From Pseudofrankia coriaricola (GTDB lineage: Bacteria; Actinomycetota; Actinomycetes; Frankiales; Frankiaceae), in assembly GCF_001854805.1 (NCBI RefSeq), contig NZ_MBLO01000243.1, forward strand, positions 62,001 to 126,000: a DNA stretch of 64,000 nt, given 5' to 3'. Shown here one piece after another: positions 7,942-16,301 of the stretch. Made by a program: the position numbers and the translations under genes. The notes under the pieces are model-generated. The model made no database searches. It worked only from the letters and a program-made list of their open reading frames with translations, and was not told where the DNA came from. The first letter of the stretch is position 1. The number at the start of each line of letters is the position of its first letter.

Positions 7942-9966
7942 TCAGCCCGCTGGTGTGGCGCCCGGTTGGCCGCCGGGCGACCGTCCGGGAACAGCCGCGC
8001 GGTCATAGACGGTGAGCGCCTCGCGAACGGTGGACTCGACGTCCTCGGCAATCAGGAAACGGGACTCGACGAGACCCGCGGCGGCGGCACGGACCGCCGA
8101 CTCGTAGGCGTCGCGGGCTGGGAATCCGGGGTCGGTGAGCAGCGGCAACATGCTGCCGAGGAACTCGTACAGCGGGTTCGGCAGCCCGGCGACGGGGCGA
8201 CGCGGGTTCCAACCGGTGTACGCCGCGACCGGGACGGCGACGACGGGCAGCGCGACGCCGGCGGTCTCGTTGCCATCGGCGTCGACCGCGGCGACGACAG
8301 CTGGTTTCGCCGCACCGAACACCGGCGGCCAGCGGCCGGTGCCGGTTTCCGCGCCGGGTCCGAGATCCATGTCCCGGGTGACGTTCAGCGCGTCGAGATC
8401 CGGGAGCCACGCGCCGCCGGTGGCGTCGGTGGCGTCGGTGGCGTCGGTGGCGATGGCGACGGCGGCCGTGGTGGCGGCGGCGTCGATCGTGGTGGCGAAC
8501 TGTTTCAGGACGGCCTCGCGCGTCGACGCCGTTCCGTCCTTCCAGCGGGGAACCTTGCTCGGTGGCGGGTCGTCGCCCATGCAGACCCATTCCACCAGCG
8601 CGACGAACAGGGCGCGCAGGATCGGGCCGACGTCATGCGCGTGGGTCGGGTTCGCCCCCGGCATGAACTCTTTGAGGGTTAGTGCGCCGAAATGGTCGGT
8701 GCCGCGCAGCAGGTAGACGCGCGCGTCCGGGTCGTCAGGCAGGTCCTCGCCGGTCTCCGGATGGATGTGTACCAGCGCGCCGTCGCCGCGCCAGTACTCC
8801 CAGGAGCTGTTGGTCAGGAACAGCTTCGGCACCGCGCTGGGGACCTCCGCCTCGTGGTCCCCCGCCTCATTATTCGCCGCCCCGCTGTTCGCCGCCCCGC
8901 TGCTCACTGCCCCGCTGCTCGCCGCAGCCGCGCGGGGCGGGGCGAGGAGGCCGGCCGTGTCGTACGGAGGCAGGTTTGTGAAGCCGAGCGGGTGGGTGAG
9001 CGAGGGCTGGGCGTATCGGTGGTTGAACTCACCGCGCCGGGCACCCGCGATATGGGCGAAAACGCCGCCGAAGACAACGGCGCCTGCCTCGTCGACGTTG
9101 CGGCCTTCATACAGGAACTGTCGCAGGAACCGGCCCGACTGGGAGACGCCGAAGGCGAACGCATGCGTCAGGTCTCCAGTCCGGCGCAGCCATGAGGCCG
9201 CGTCCCGAACCGCGAGCAGCCCGGTTCCCACCACCGGGCACAGCGACGTCCGGTAGGTCAGCGTGTACCAGTGGAACGCACGGAACCCGCCGTCGAGCGC
9301 CACCGTCGTCGCGTCGACGAACCGCCACCGGTCGCGAGGAACCGGCCGGGGAGCCCCGTCGGGGGTCAGCCGCTCGGTGAGGAACGCGTCCGGGTCGTCG
9401 ACGCCGACGGTCGGGAAGTCGGTGAAGGCGAAGAACGGCGACGAGTCGGAAAGCGGATGGTCCGGCTGGTCCGTGTCCGGACGGAACTCGATCCGTAGCC
9501 ATCCTGGCCCGACGTCGACGGTCGGCGCGGTGAGACCAACGCTCGCTTCGCCGCGCGCCACGTCCCACTGCCAGCCGCACCAGGCGACCGTCCAGCCGCG
9601 GGCGAGCAGAAAGCCGTCGCCCGCGTCGAGCGTGTCCAGGTCGGCGAGCTGTATCGGCGCGCCCGCGGAGAACGGGATGCCGCCGAGCAGCCCCCGGTTC
9701 GGGACGACGAAGACCAGCCCGCCGTTGCCGCCGGCGCGCGGGCGCAGCACCCGAAGGTCGGCCTCGAAACGCGCCAGGCCGTCCGCGCCGGCGACGCGCT
9801 CGAGATCGACGATCCCCCGGTTGGCCGCGGCGCCCGGGTCGACGGCGAACCCAGCCACCGCGGAGACTGCCTCGTAGGCGCCGGCTGTCCCCCATTCTCG
9901 CCCGTCCGCGAACGCCGACACGCTCTCGTCCCGCAGGCCGACCAACGCCATGCCCCGGATCGTCAC
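7942..9966 (-). CDS. Large alpha/beta-hydrolase domain protein
   Basis: 674-residue predicted esterase or hydrolase of the large Abhydrolase_10-like group. The nucleophile elbow is GVSQSGRFLRQFLYEGRNVD near residues 270-290, with Ser as probable nucleophile; LRGTDHFGA and nearby acidic residues may supply the rest of the triad. No signal peptide is evident. Two Ala/Ser/Gly-rich and Ala/Thr/Asp-rich inserts are minisatellite-encoded (8422-8460 and about 8862-8930). GTG 9966 is used; an ATG five codons in is possible. It lies downstream of and in the same direction as the TetR-ligase-lipoprotein genes, so it may hydrolyse an ester substrate for the catabolic region. Confidence 0.82.
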   Translation of the reverse strand: MTIRGMALVGLRDESVSAFADGREWGTAGAYEAVSAVAGFAVDPGAAANRGIVDLERVAGADGLARFEADLRVLRPRAGGNGGLVFVVPNRGLLGGIPFSAGAPIQLADLDTLDAGDGFLLARGWTVAWCGWQWDVARGEASVGLTAPTVDVGPGWLRIEFRPDTDQPDHPLSDSSPFFAFTDFPTVGVDDPDAFLTERLTPDGAPRPVPRDRWRFVDATTVALDGGFRAFHWYTLTYRTSLCPVVGTGLLAVRDAASWLRRTGDLTHAFAFGVSQSGRFLRQFLYEGRNVDEAGAVVFGGVFAHIAGARRGEFNHRYAQPSLTHPLGFTNLPPYDTAGLLAPPRAAAASSGAVSSGAANSGAANNEAGDHEAEVPSAVPKLFLTNSSWEYWRGDGALVHIHPETGEDLPDDPDARVYLLRGTDHFGALTLKEFMPGANPTHAHDVGPILRALFVALVEWVCMGDDPPPSKVPRWKDGTASTREAVLKQFATTIDAAATTAAVAIATDATDATDATGGAWLPDLDALNVTRDMDLGPGAETGTGRWPPVFGAAKPAVVAAVDADGNETAGVALPVVAVPVAAYTGWNPRRPVAGLPNPLYEFLGSMLPLLTDPGFPARDAYESAVRAAAAGLVESRFLIAEDVESTVREALTVYDRAAVPGRSPGGQPGATPAG

Positions 9967-10050
9967 ACATCGGCTGACCAGCCGCCACGCATCCGATCAC
10001 CCCGCGCCACGCGCCGCGGAAACGCGAGAGCCGCTTCAGACAAAGCCCGA

Positions 10051-11016
10051 CTAGACGCGCTCTCCGTTGGTGGACGCGCGGGTCGCCGTCGCCGCTGGAC
10101 GCGCGGCGGGTGCGGGGCCGCCGAGACCGGTGAGGCAGAAGGACCAGAGGTGTTCGGTGACGGCCGTGGTCGCCTCGCCCGGCGGGGCGAAGGCGTAGTG
10201 GTGGTAGACGGTCATGACCAGCTTCGTGATGAGGGCGGCGTCCCGGTCCGGGTCGGTCGGGTGCAGCAGGCCGGCGGCCTGGGCCTCGTGCAGCTCGCGG
10301 GCGATTAAATCGGTGATCGGCTGGATGGCGTGTGCCATGTCCTCCGGGAAACGCTGGTGCAGCCGCCAGTGCTGGGCGGTGATGAAACGCGGCCCGGTGC
10401 CGGCACGTGCTGTGCCATCCACCGCGTCGGCGTCGCCCGGTCCGCCGCGCCGCCCGGCGCCGACGGAGGCCTCGCCGACCGCGCCACCACCGGCCGAGCC
10501 GACGCCACCAATGCCAACGCCGGGAACGTCGCCCACAGGGACGCCGCCAATACCTGGCACGCCGTCAGTGCCAGGAGGGACGCCGTCAGTGCCAGGAGGG
10601 ACGCCGTCAGTGCCAGGGGCGTTTTCGCCGGCGGCGCCGTCGGCCACAGCGGCGAGGCCGCCGTCACCCGCGCCGTCGGCCACGGTCAGGCCTGAGAGGA
10701 TCTCGGTGATGTAGAAGCGCAGGCGGGTCACCGGGTCGGGGAGGTGGCTCGCGGCGGCGGCATAGAGCTCCGCGTTTTCGGCGATCATGTCTTCGATGAC
10801 GGCGACCAGCAGCTGGTCCTTGCCGGGAAAATGCCGATAGAACGTCTGCAGTGCGACGCCGGCCTCGCGGGCCAGTTCCTGGGTGGTGAACTGGTCGCCC
10901 TTCTCGTCGACCAGCCGCCGGGCCGCCTGGACGATCACTTTTGCCTGTTGGATGGTGCGCAGGCGTGAGCGGCGGACCGACGGCGATCGGTCGGCGGCGC
11001 GTTCTGCCCAGGACAC
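10051..11016 (-). CDS. TetR-family regulator with repeat-expanded insert
   Basis: TetR regulator of about 321 residues, much longer than the usual 190-230. The HTH is at about residues 20-70 (FTTQELAREAGVALQTFYRH, then FPGKDQLL). The effector domain is interrupted by ~85 residues of Gly/Pro/Val-rich sequence, partly from a 21-bp tandem repeat encoding PGTDGVP. The ligand-domain helices resume at TAQHWRLHQRFPEDMAHAIQ. GTG 11016 is chosen as the frame upstream is low-complexity and overlaps the ligase gene; AAAGG lies somewhat far upstream. It is last of three leftward genes and probably controls this cluster. Confidence 0.85.
   Translation of the reverse strand: MSWAERAADRSPSVRRSRLRTIQQAKVIVQAARRLVDEKGDQFTTQELAREAGVALQTFYRHFPGKDQLLVAVIEDMIAENAELYAAAASHLPDPVTRLRFYITEILSGLTVADGAGDGGLAAVADGAAGENAPGTDGVPPGTDGVPPGTDGVPGIGGVPVGDVPGVGIGGVGSAGGGAVGEASVGAGRRGGPGDADAVDGTARAGTGPRFITAQHWRLHQRFPEDMAHAIQPITDLIARELHEAQAAGLLHPTDPDRDAALITKLVMTVYHHYAFAPPGEATTAVTEHLWSFCLTGLGGPAPAARPAATATRASTNGERV
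10560..10619. repeat. 21-bp tandem repeat inside the TetR gene (about 3 copies)
   Basis: Units at 10560-10580 and 10581-10601 are identical and a partial third follows. The period is seven codons, so copy-number change would keep the frame and only alter the length of the Gly/Pro loop. Confidence 0.8.
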
Positions 11017-11098
11017 AGGCTCGACGCTACCTTTCGTCGGGGCGGACGCGGCGCGCAGTCCGGGCGGGTCGCCCGGACTGTGGCCGCGATTACCCGGA

Positions 11099-12598
11099 TC
11101 AGCCGCCACGAGCGGCGACGAGGGCGCCGCGGTTGACCTTTGTCGCCTCGCTGCGCGGAATCGCCGCGACGAACTCGACGGTCTTGGGCGCCTTGTAGTG
11201 GGCGAGCCGGTTCTTGGCGTAGGCAATGACGTCATCCGCGGACGGAGGGTTCGCGGGGTCGGCCGGTTCGACGACGGCGTGCACCCGGCGGCCCCATTCG
11301 GGGTCGCGCAGGCCGACGACGACCACGTCGGCGATGGCGGGGTGGTCGATGAGCGCGGACTCGACCTCGGCGGGGAACACGTTGGCCCCGCCGGTGACGA
11401 TCAGGTCGACCCTGCGGTCGACGAGGTACAGGTAGCCGTCGGCGTCCAGGTAGCCCATGTCGCCGGCGGTGTGGAAGCCTTCGTCGGTGCCGCGCAGCCG
11501 CGGGGCGTCGCCCAGGTACCGGTATCCGCCATAGGACGGGGAACGCAGGTAGATCTCGCCGATCTCGCCGAGTGGTGACTCGGCGCCGTCGGCGTCCAGG
11601 ATGCGCAGCTCGGTGCCGCCGATGCCGCGGCCGACGCTGCCCTGGTGGGTGAGCCACTCGTCGCCACGGATCGCCGTGAGACCGAGCCCTTCGGTCATGC
11701 CGTAGGCCATGACGATGCGTTCGGGGCCGACGAGCCCGGCCCACCGGTGGACGAGCGACCGTGGCATGGGAGCCGCGCCCTGAATGAACCAGTCGATGCT
11801 CGACAGGTCGCGGCCGTCGATGCCGGGAAGGTCGGCGATCCGCTGCAGCATTGTCGGGGTCGCGGTGAACGTGGTGACCAGGTGCCGTTCGATGACGTCG
11901 ACGACCCGGGTGGCGTCGAACTTCTCCATCACCACCAGCCGGTCGCCCATCAGCAGGCTGAACAGCGTGGAGAAACCGTTCGTGTGGTACATCGGCGCGA
12001 GCACGAGGATGGTCTGCGGCTCGCGCACCGGGCGCCAGTTCTCGAGCAGCCTCCCGGCATAACGCGGGTCGTGGATGCTTCGCCGCTCGGAAAGGATGAT
12101 CTTCGGGGTCCCGGTCGAGCCGCTGCTGCAGATGCCGTTGACGTGCGGAGAGACGACGTCGGGCAGGTCCGGGACCGTGAGCCGCTCGGTTTCGTCAATC
12201 CAGGCGATGTCCTGCGGGCCCAGGTAGATCCGCGGGTCGATCACCTGGCGCAGTCGTTCGAGCTCCCAGTCGGGCACATCCCAGCGGACCGGCACCGGCA
12301 CGGCGCCGAGCTTCCAGGTCGCGAGCACGGAGAGCACGAACTGCGGCGAGTTGCGCAGCCCGATCCCGAGCCGGTCGCCGGCTCGCAGACCGCGGTCCGC
12401 GAGAGCGGCGGCGAGCTGGCTGGCACGTCGGTCCAGCATCGGCCAGGTGTATGCCGGCTCGGAGCCGTCCAGCCCGATGTGGCGGAACACCACGTCGGTC
12501 GGGTTCTCCTCGACGAGCTGCCGAATCCGGCGGGAGATGCTGACCTCACCCTCGCCGGCCTCGACTTTGCTGGTTTCGGTGTCCAAGGCGGCTTCCAC
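11099..12598 (-). CDS. AMP-dependent acyl-CoA ligase (class I adenylate-forming)
   Basis: Cytoplasmic ligase of ~499 residues that activates a carboxylic acid to acyl-AMP and then acyl-CoA. Diagnostic motifs are the P-loop-like SSGSTGTPKIILSERRS, YGMTEGLGLTAIRGDEW, the hinge region VDRRVDLIVTGGANVFPAEV and the C-terminal catalytic Lys in PRSEATKVNRGALVA. GTG 12598 has GGAAGGGA at good spacing; a TTG at 12625 would add nine residues. It lies between a solute-binding lipoprotein and the TetR gene in one leftward group, so it probably activates the substrate of the catabolic cluster. Confidence 0.92.
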   Translation of the reverse strand: MEAALDTETSKVEAGEGEVSISRRIRQLVEENPTDVVFRHIGLDGSEPAYTWPMLDRRASQLAAALADRGLRAGDRLGIGLRNSPQFVLSVLATWKLGAVPVPVRWDVPDWELERLRQVIDPRIYLGPQDIAWIDETERLTVPDLPDVVSPHVNGICSSGSTGTPKIILSERRSIHDPRYAGRLLENWRPVREPQTILVLAPMYHTNGFSTLFSLLMGDRLVVMEKFDATRVVDVIERHLVTTFTATPTMLQRIADLPGIDGRDLSSIDWFIQGAAPMPRSLVHRWAGLVGPERIVMAYGMTEGLGLTAIRGDEWLTHQGSVGRGIGGTELRILDADGAESPLGEIGEIYLRSPSYGGYRYLGDAPRLRGTDEGFHTAGDMGYLDADGYLYLVDRRVDLIVTGGANVFPAEVESALIDHPAIADVVVVGLRDPEWGRRVHAVVEPADPANPPSADDVIAYAKNRLAHYKAPKTVEFVAAIPRSEATKVNRGALVAARGG

Positions 12599-12794
12599 GG
12601 CCCGTCCCTTCCACGTTCCGTCCAAAATTTCACGTTCGGAGTCGTTGTCCTGTGGGGCTGCCTACCGCGGGCCGGGCTGTTCCGCGGAACGTGGCGGATT
12701 CGCCGGCACCTGGTGGAAACGTCGCCGATCGGCAGGCGCGAACCGCGCAGGCCCGGGGCCGGGATGGTTCCCGGCCCCGGGGTCGCGAGCCGGC

Positions 12795-14126
12795 TCAGCC
12801 GGCAGCGGAGGTGCCGACCAACTCGTAGCTGCTCGGATTCCCCTTGGCATCGAGGGTTGCGGCCAGCGAGCCGCGGGTGCACACGGCGCTCGACAGCGGG
12901 GTGGCCTTGCCGTCGCACTTGAACTTCAGCCCGCCGGCGCCGGGCAGCTCCGCCTCCGGCATCGCCCGGACCGCGCTGAGGATGCTCGCGGGCGTGACGT
13001 CGCCGCTGATCTTGGAGGTCGCGATCTGGAAGCCGGCGAGCGCGCTGAACATGCTCATCCCGCCGATCTGGCTGGTGTCCACACCCTTGGCGTACGCGCT
13101 GACCACGGCCTTGTAGAGCTGGGTGGAGGGGTTGTCGGTCCCGATCGGCGCCGACGCCGTGATCTCAATGCCCTTGAGCAGGTCACCCGGCACCGCCTTG
13201 CGGGTGGCGTCGGTGATGCACTGGGCGATGCTGGTGATCTGGCCGGTGTACCCGACCGCGCGCAGGCCGTTGAAGGCGCTGATGCAGAACGAGTCGTTGC
13301 CGAGCACGAACACCATGCCGGGGTCGCCCGCGACGACGGGTCCAAGCTGCGGCGTCATGTCGGCGGTGCCCGGTGGGATCCGGATGAGCTCGTGCTCCAG
13401 GCCCGCGTCCTTGTACTTGCCGGGCGCCACCGTCGTCTCCAGGCCGAGCGCGGCCGGAACGTCGATGACGATCGACGTCACCTTCTTGTAGCCCTTGTCC
13501 TTGGCCACCTGGATCGGCACGGCGATAGGCCCGGCCGACGGGTCGGACAGGATGAAGGTCGAGTCCTTGTCCGCGAGCAGCGCCCGCTCACTGGTGGCGT
13601 AGAGCATCACCGGGATGCCGGCGTCGTGCAGCGGCTTCCAGGCGTCCTGCATGACGGCGGACTCACCGAACACGGCCGCGACGACCCCGGCCTCGATCAA
13701 CTTGTTCCCGCAGTCGGTCGCCTTGCCGGGGTCGCCCAGAGCGTCACACTTGACCAGCTCGATCGGCCGGCCGGCGATGCCGGCGCGGTGCTCGTTGAGC
13801 CACTTCGCGGTACCGTCGGCGACGGTGTTCTGGGCCGACATGTCCGAGACCTGCGACTTGCCCTCGGTAACGATCCCGATCTTGACGGGCGCACCCTTTG
13901 CCGGCGCGGACGGGCCGAGCAACGACGTCGCCGCGCTTGTCGAGGCGGCCGGAGTGCCGCCACCACCGCCGTCGTCACTCCCGCAGGCCGCGAGGCCAAC
14001 GGTCGCGGCGAGTGCCAAGACCAGCCCGGATAACCCGGCAGACCGGGATAAACCGGATAACCGGCCGGTCATCCGCCGTGAACGTCGGCGATTCGGCCTG
14101 CCCAGCAGGCCCCTCGTGTGTGCCAC
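12795..14126 (-). CDS. Branched-chain-amino-acid-type ABC substrate-binding lipoprotein
   Basis: 443-residue secreted lipoprotein: basic N-terminus, hydrophobic stretch at about 30-47 and lipobox LAAC with acylated Cys48, then a Gly/Ser/Thr linker and a type-I periplasmic binding fold (APVKIGIVTEGKSQVSDMSA; FVLGNDSFCISAFNGLRAVG). Members of this LivJ-like group deliver hydrophobic acids or amino acids to ABC importers. No permease or ATPase genes are in the window, so it is an orphan here. GTG 14126 has GGTGAGG upstream. It heads the leftward group, divergent from the CaiB gene, and probably captures the cluster's substrate. Confidence 0.9.
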   Translation of the reverse strand: MAHTRGLLGRPNRRRSRRMTGRLSGLSRSAGLSGLVLALAATVGLAACGSDDGGGGGTPAASTSAATSLLGPSAPAKGAPVKIGIVTEGKSQVSDMSAQNTVADGTAKWLNEHRAGIAGRPIELVKCDALGDPGKATDCGNKLIEAGVVAAVFGESAVMQDAWKPLHDAGIPVMLYATSERALLADKDSTFILSDPSAGPIAVPIQVAKDKGYKKVTSIVIDVPAALGLETTVAPGKYKDAGLEHELIRIPPGTADMTPQLGPVVAGDPGMVFVLGNDSFCISAFNGLRAVGYTGQITSIAQCITDATRKAVPGDLLKGIEITASAPIGTDNPSTQLYKAVVSAYAKGVDTSQIGGMSMFSALAGFQIATSKISGDVTPASILSAVRAMPEAELPGAGGLKFKCDGKATPLSSAVCTRGSLAATLDAKGNPSSYELVGTSAAG

Positions 14127-14511
14127 TTGCCCTCACCTCGTGGTCGAAGCCCCGCCCAGCGGCGACGGCTTGGGAATGATCAGTCGGGACGACGAGCAGG
14201 CGGGCAACCACGCCCAGGGCACGCCGCAGCCGTCAATCGAAGCGTTCAGCGGCGCGCCTCGGGATCGGGGACCCGCCGCAGGTGTGTGAGCAGCCGGACA
14301 TGGCCGCCGAACGAGACCTCGGCGCCGGCTCGAGCCGTCCGCGCACCGGGAGTGCACGCATGCTCGCAACATTCAACGGGGACGTCAAGCTCTACCTAGA
14401 AGTGAATTGAGGGCTTCTCAGCAACGAGAGTCCCGTTCTACAGTGCGAGGCGTCGTGACATCCTGCGGCACGGCCGAGGGGTGCGGCACGACGCGAGGGG
14501 AGGTCCGTCGA
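14127..14511. promoter_or_regulatory. Divergent promoter region of the two catabolic arms
   Basis: 385 bases between the lipoprotein gene and the CaiB gene. No gene seen. Both arms must be driven from here. The sequence drops in GC around 14365-14445 (CTACCTAGAAGTGAATTGAG), the likeliest promoter/operator zone, but no clear perfect dyad was found. Confidence 0.45.
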
Positions 14512-15786
14512 GTGGACGACGCCGAGTTAGACACGTCAGGCCAAGCAGGCCCGGTAGACCCGCTGGACCCACCCGAGGCTCCAGGCGCATTGGACGGCGT
14601 CCGCGTCGTGGAGCTGGCGCAATGGGTGTTCGTCCCGGTCGCCGGCGCGCTGCTGGCCGACTGGGGCGCGGATGTCATCCGGATCGAACGCCTCGAAGGC
14701 GACCCATACCGGGGCCTGGCCACCCAGGGCATTGGAACCGACAGCGGCGGGGTCAACCTGTCCGTCGCCCTGGCCAACCGAGGCAAACGCTCGATCGCGC
14801 TCGACCTGCGCCGTGAGCAGGGACGAGCCCTGCTGGACGAGCTACTCGCGACCGCGGATGTGTTCCTGACGAACTTCCGGCCCGGGGCGCTCTCCCGTCT
14901 TGGCCTGGACGCCGACACCCTGCGCCAGCGCTTCCCGCGGCTGGTCTACGCCCGGGGCCACGGCTTCGGCGCCCGCGGGCCGGACGCCGACCGGCCGGGC
15001 TACGACTCGTCGGCGTTCTTCGCGCGTGGCGGCCTCGCGCACGTGCTGACCCCGCCGGAGCGGGACTACCCCATCAGCCAGCGCGGCGCGATGGGCGACC
15101 GCAACGGCGCGATGGCGCTGGCGTTCGGCGTGACGGCGGCCCTGCTGCGCAGGGAACGGACGGGCTCCGGCTCGGTCGTCGACGTCTCGCTGCTCGCGAC
15201 GGCGATGTGGACGCTGTCGTCTGACGTGCTCTCGGCGCTGTCCGGCACTCAGCCGCGAGCCATGCCCGGCCGCACCGGCGGCCCGAACCCGCTGGTCGGC
15301 ACCTACCGGACGAAGGACGGGCGCCACATCCAGCTGGTGTTCCTCGAGGCTGACCGCTACTGGGCGGACTTCTGCCAGCTGCTCGGACGCGACGACCTGG
15401 CCGCCGACCCGCGGTTCGCGGACCTGCGGACGCGCGGCGCGAACCGGGATGCCTGCGTCGCCGAGCTGGACGCCGAGTTCGCCAGCCGCACCTTCGAGGA
15501 GTGGAAGGATCTGCTGTCCGGGATCGACGCGCCCTGGGCGCCGGTCCAGGCGGTGGAGGAGCTGCTCACCGATCCGCAGGTGCTGGCGAACGACTACCTG
15601 GGCGAGGTCCACGTCGAGGACGGGTCGACCTACCGGCTGCCGACCGTTCCGGTGCAGTTCGACGAGCGCCCGCCGCCGCTGCGGCGTGCCCCTGAGCATG
15701 GCGAGCACACCGAGGAAATCCTGCTGGAGCTCGGCCGTACCTGGGAGCAGATCGGCGAGCTGAACGAAGCGAAGGTCATCCCGTGA
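14512..15786 (+). CDS. CaiB/BaiF family (class III) CoA-transferase
   Basis: 424-residue enzyme predicted to move CoA between acyl groups. N-terminal signature VRVVELAQWVFVPVAGALLA and WGADVIRIERLEGDPYRG; the region LTNFRPGALSRLGLDAD is family-typical, and C-terminal WAPVQAVEELLTDPQV is characteristic. The catalytic Asp is probably in the segment around PGYDSSAF or RGAMGDRNGAMALAFG. GTG 14512 has AGGGGAGG eight bases upstream. It starts the rightward arm and overlaps the DUF35 gene by four bases (GTGA), so the first three genes are translationally coupled. With the ligase it offers two ways to make acyl-CoA. Confidence 0.92.
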   Translation: MDDAELDTSGQAGPVDPLDPPEAPGALDGVRVVELAQWVFVPVAGALLADWGADVIRIERLEGDPYRGLATQGIGTDSGGVNLSVALANRGKRSIALDLRREQGRALLDELLATADVFLTNFRPGALSRLGLDADTLRQRFPRLVYARGHGFGARGPDADRPGYDSSAFFARGGLAHVLTPPERDYPISQRGAMGDRNGAMALAFGVTAALLRRERTGSGSVVDVSLLATAMWTLSSDVLSALSGTQPRAMPGRTGGPNPLVGTYRTKDGRHIQLVFLEADRYWADFCQLLGRDDLAADPRFADLRTRGANRDACVAELDAEFASRTFEEWKDLLSGIDAPWAPVQAVEELLTDPQVLANDYLGEVHVEDGSTYRLPTVPVQFDERPPPLRRAPEHGEHTEEILLELGRTWEQIGELNEAKVIP

Positions 15787-16301
15787 CCGCCCCGGCACCC
15801 CCGACCACGCCGGCTGACACTTCCACGCCGGCCAACACCTCCACGGCGCCGACCGACGCGTCCACGGCGTCACCCGCCGCCACGCCCACTCGTCGGCCGC
15901 TGCCAGTGCCGGACGAGCAGTCCGCGCCGTTCTGGGCCGCGGTCGCCCGCCACGAGCTGATGATCGCTCGCTGTGCCCGCTGCGGCGCCTTCACCCACCC
16001 ACCCGACATCATCTGCCCGCACTGCGGCAGCACCGACCCGGGCTTCACCTTTCAGCCGGTCGGCGGCCGCGGGACCGTCAGGTCGTGGACAGTGGTCCGC
16101 CAGTCATTCCTCCCGGGCTTCGACGTGCCCTTCGTCCTCGTCGACGTCGAGCTCGCCGAACAGTCCGAGCTGCGCCTGATCGGCCGGCTCCTCGACGGGC
16201 CCGACGCGCCGCTCCGCGTCGGCACCCCGGTCACCGTCGCGTTCGAGGACGTGGCGCCAGAGGTCGCCATTCCCGCCTTCGAGCTGGCGGGTGAGGCATG
16301 A
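15783..16301 (+). CDS. DUF35 acyl-CoA-associated zinc-ribbon/OB-fold protein
   Basis: 172-residue protein. A disordered Ala/Thr/Pro N-terminus (1-40) precedes a rubredoxin-like zinc ribbon with Cys64-x2-Cys67 and Cys78-x2-Cys81, then an OB-fold (RGTVRSWTVVRQSFLPGF, PFVLVDVELAEQSELRLIGR). DUF35 proteins pair with thiolase-like partners: in mycobacterial cholesterol side-chain loss the DUF35 region of ChsH2 binds the aldolase Ltp2. Here it is sandwiched by 4-base overlaps between CaiB and a Cys-less thiolase, which strongly suggests an obligate complex with the latter. Confidence 0.88.
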   Translation: MTAPAPPTTPADTSTPANTSTAPTDASTASPAATPTRRPLPVPDEQSAPFWAAVARHELMIARCARCGAFTHPPDIICPHCGSTDPGFTFQPVGGRGTVRSWTVVRQSFLPGFDVPFVLVDVELAEQSELRLIGRLLDGPDAPLRVGTPVTVAFEDVAPEVAIPAFELAGEA

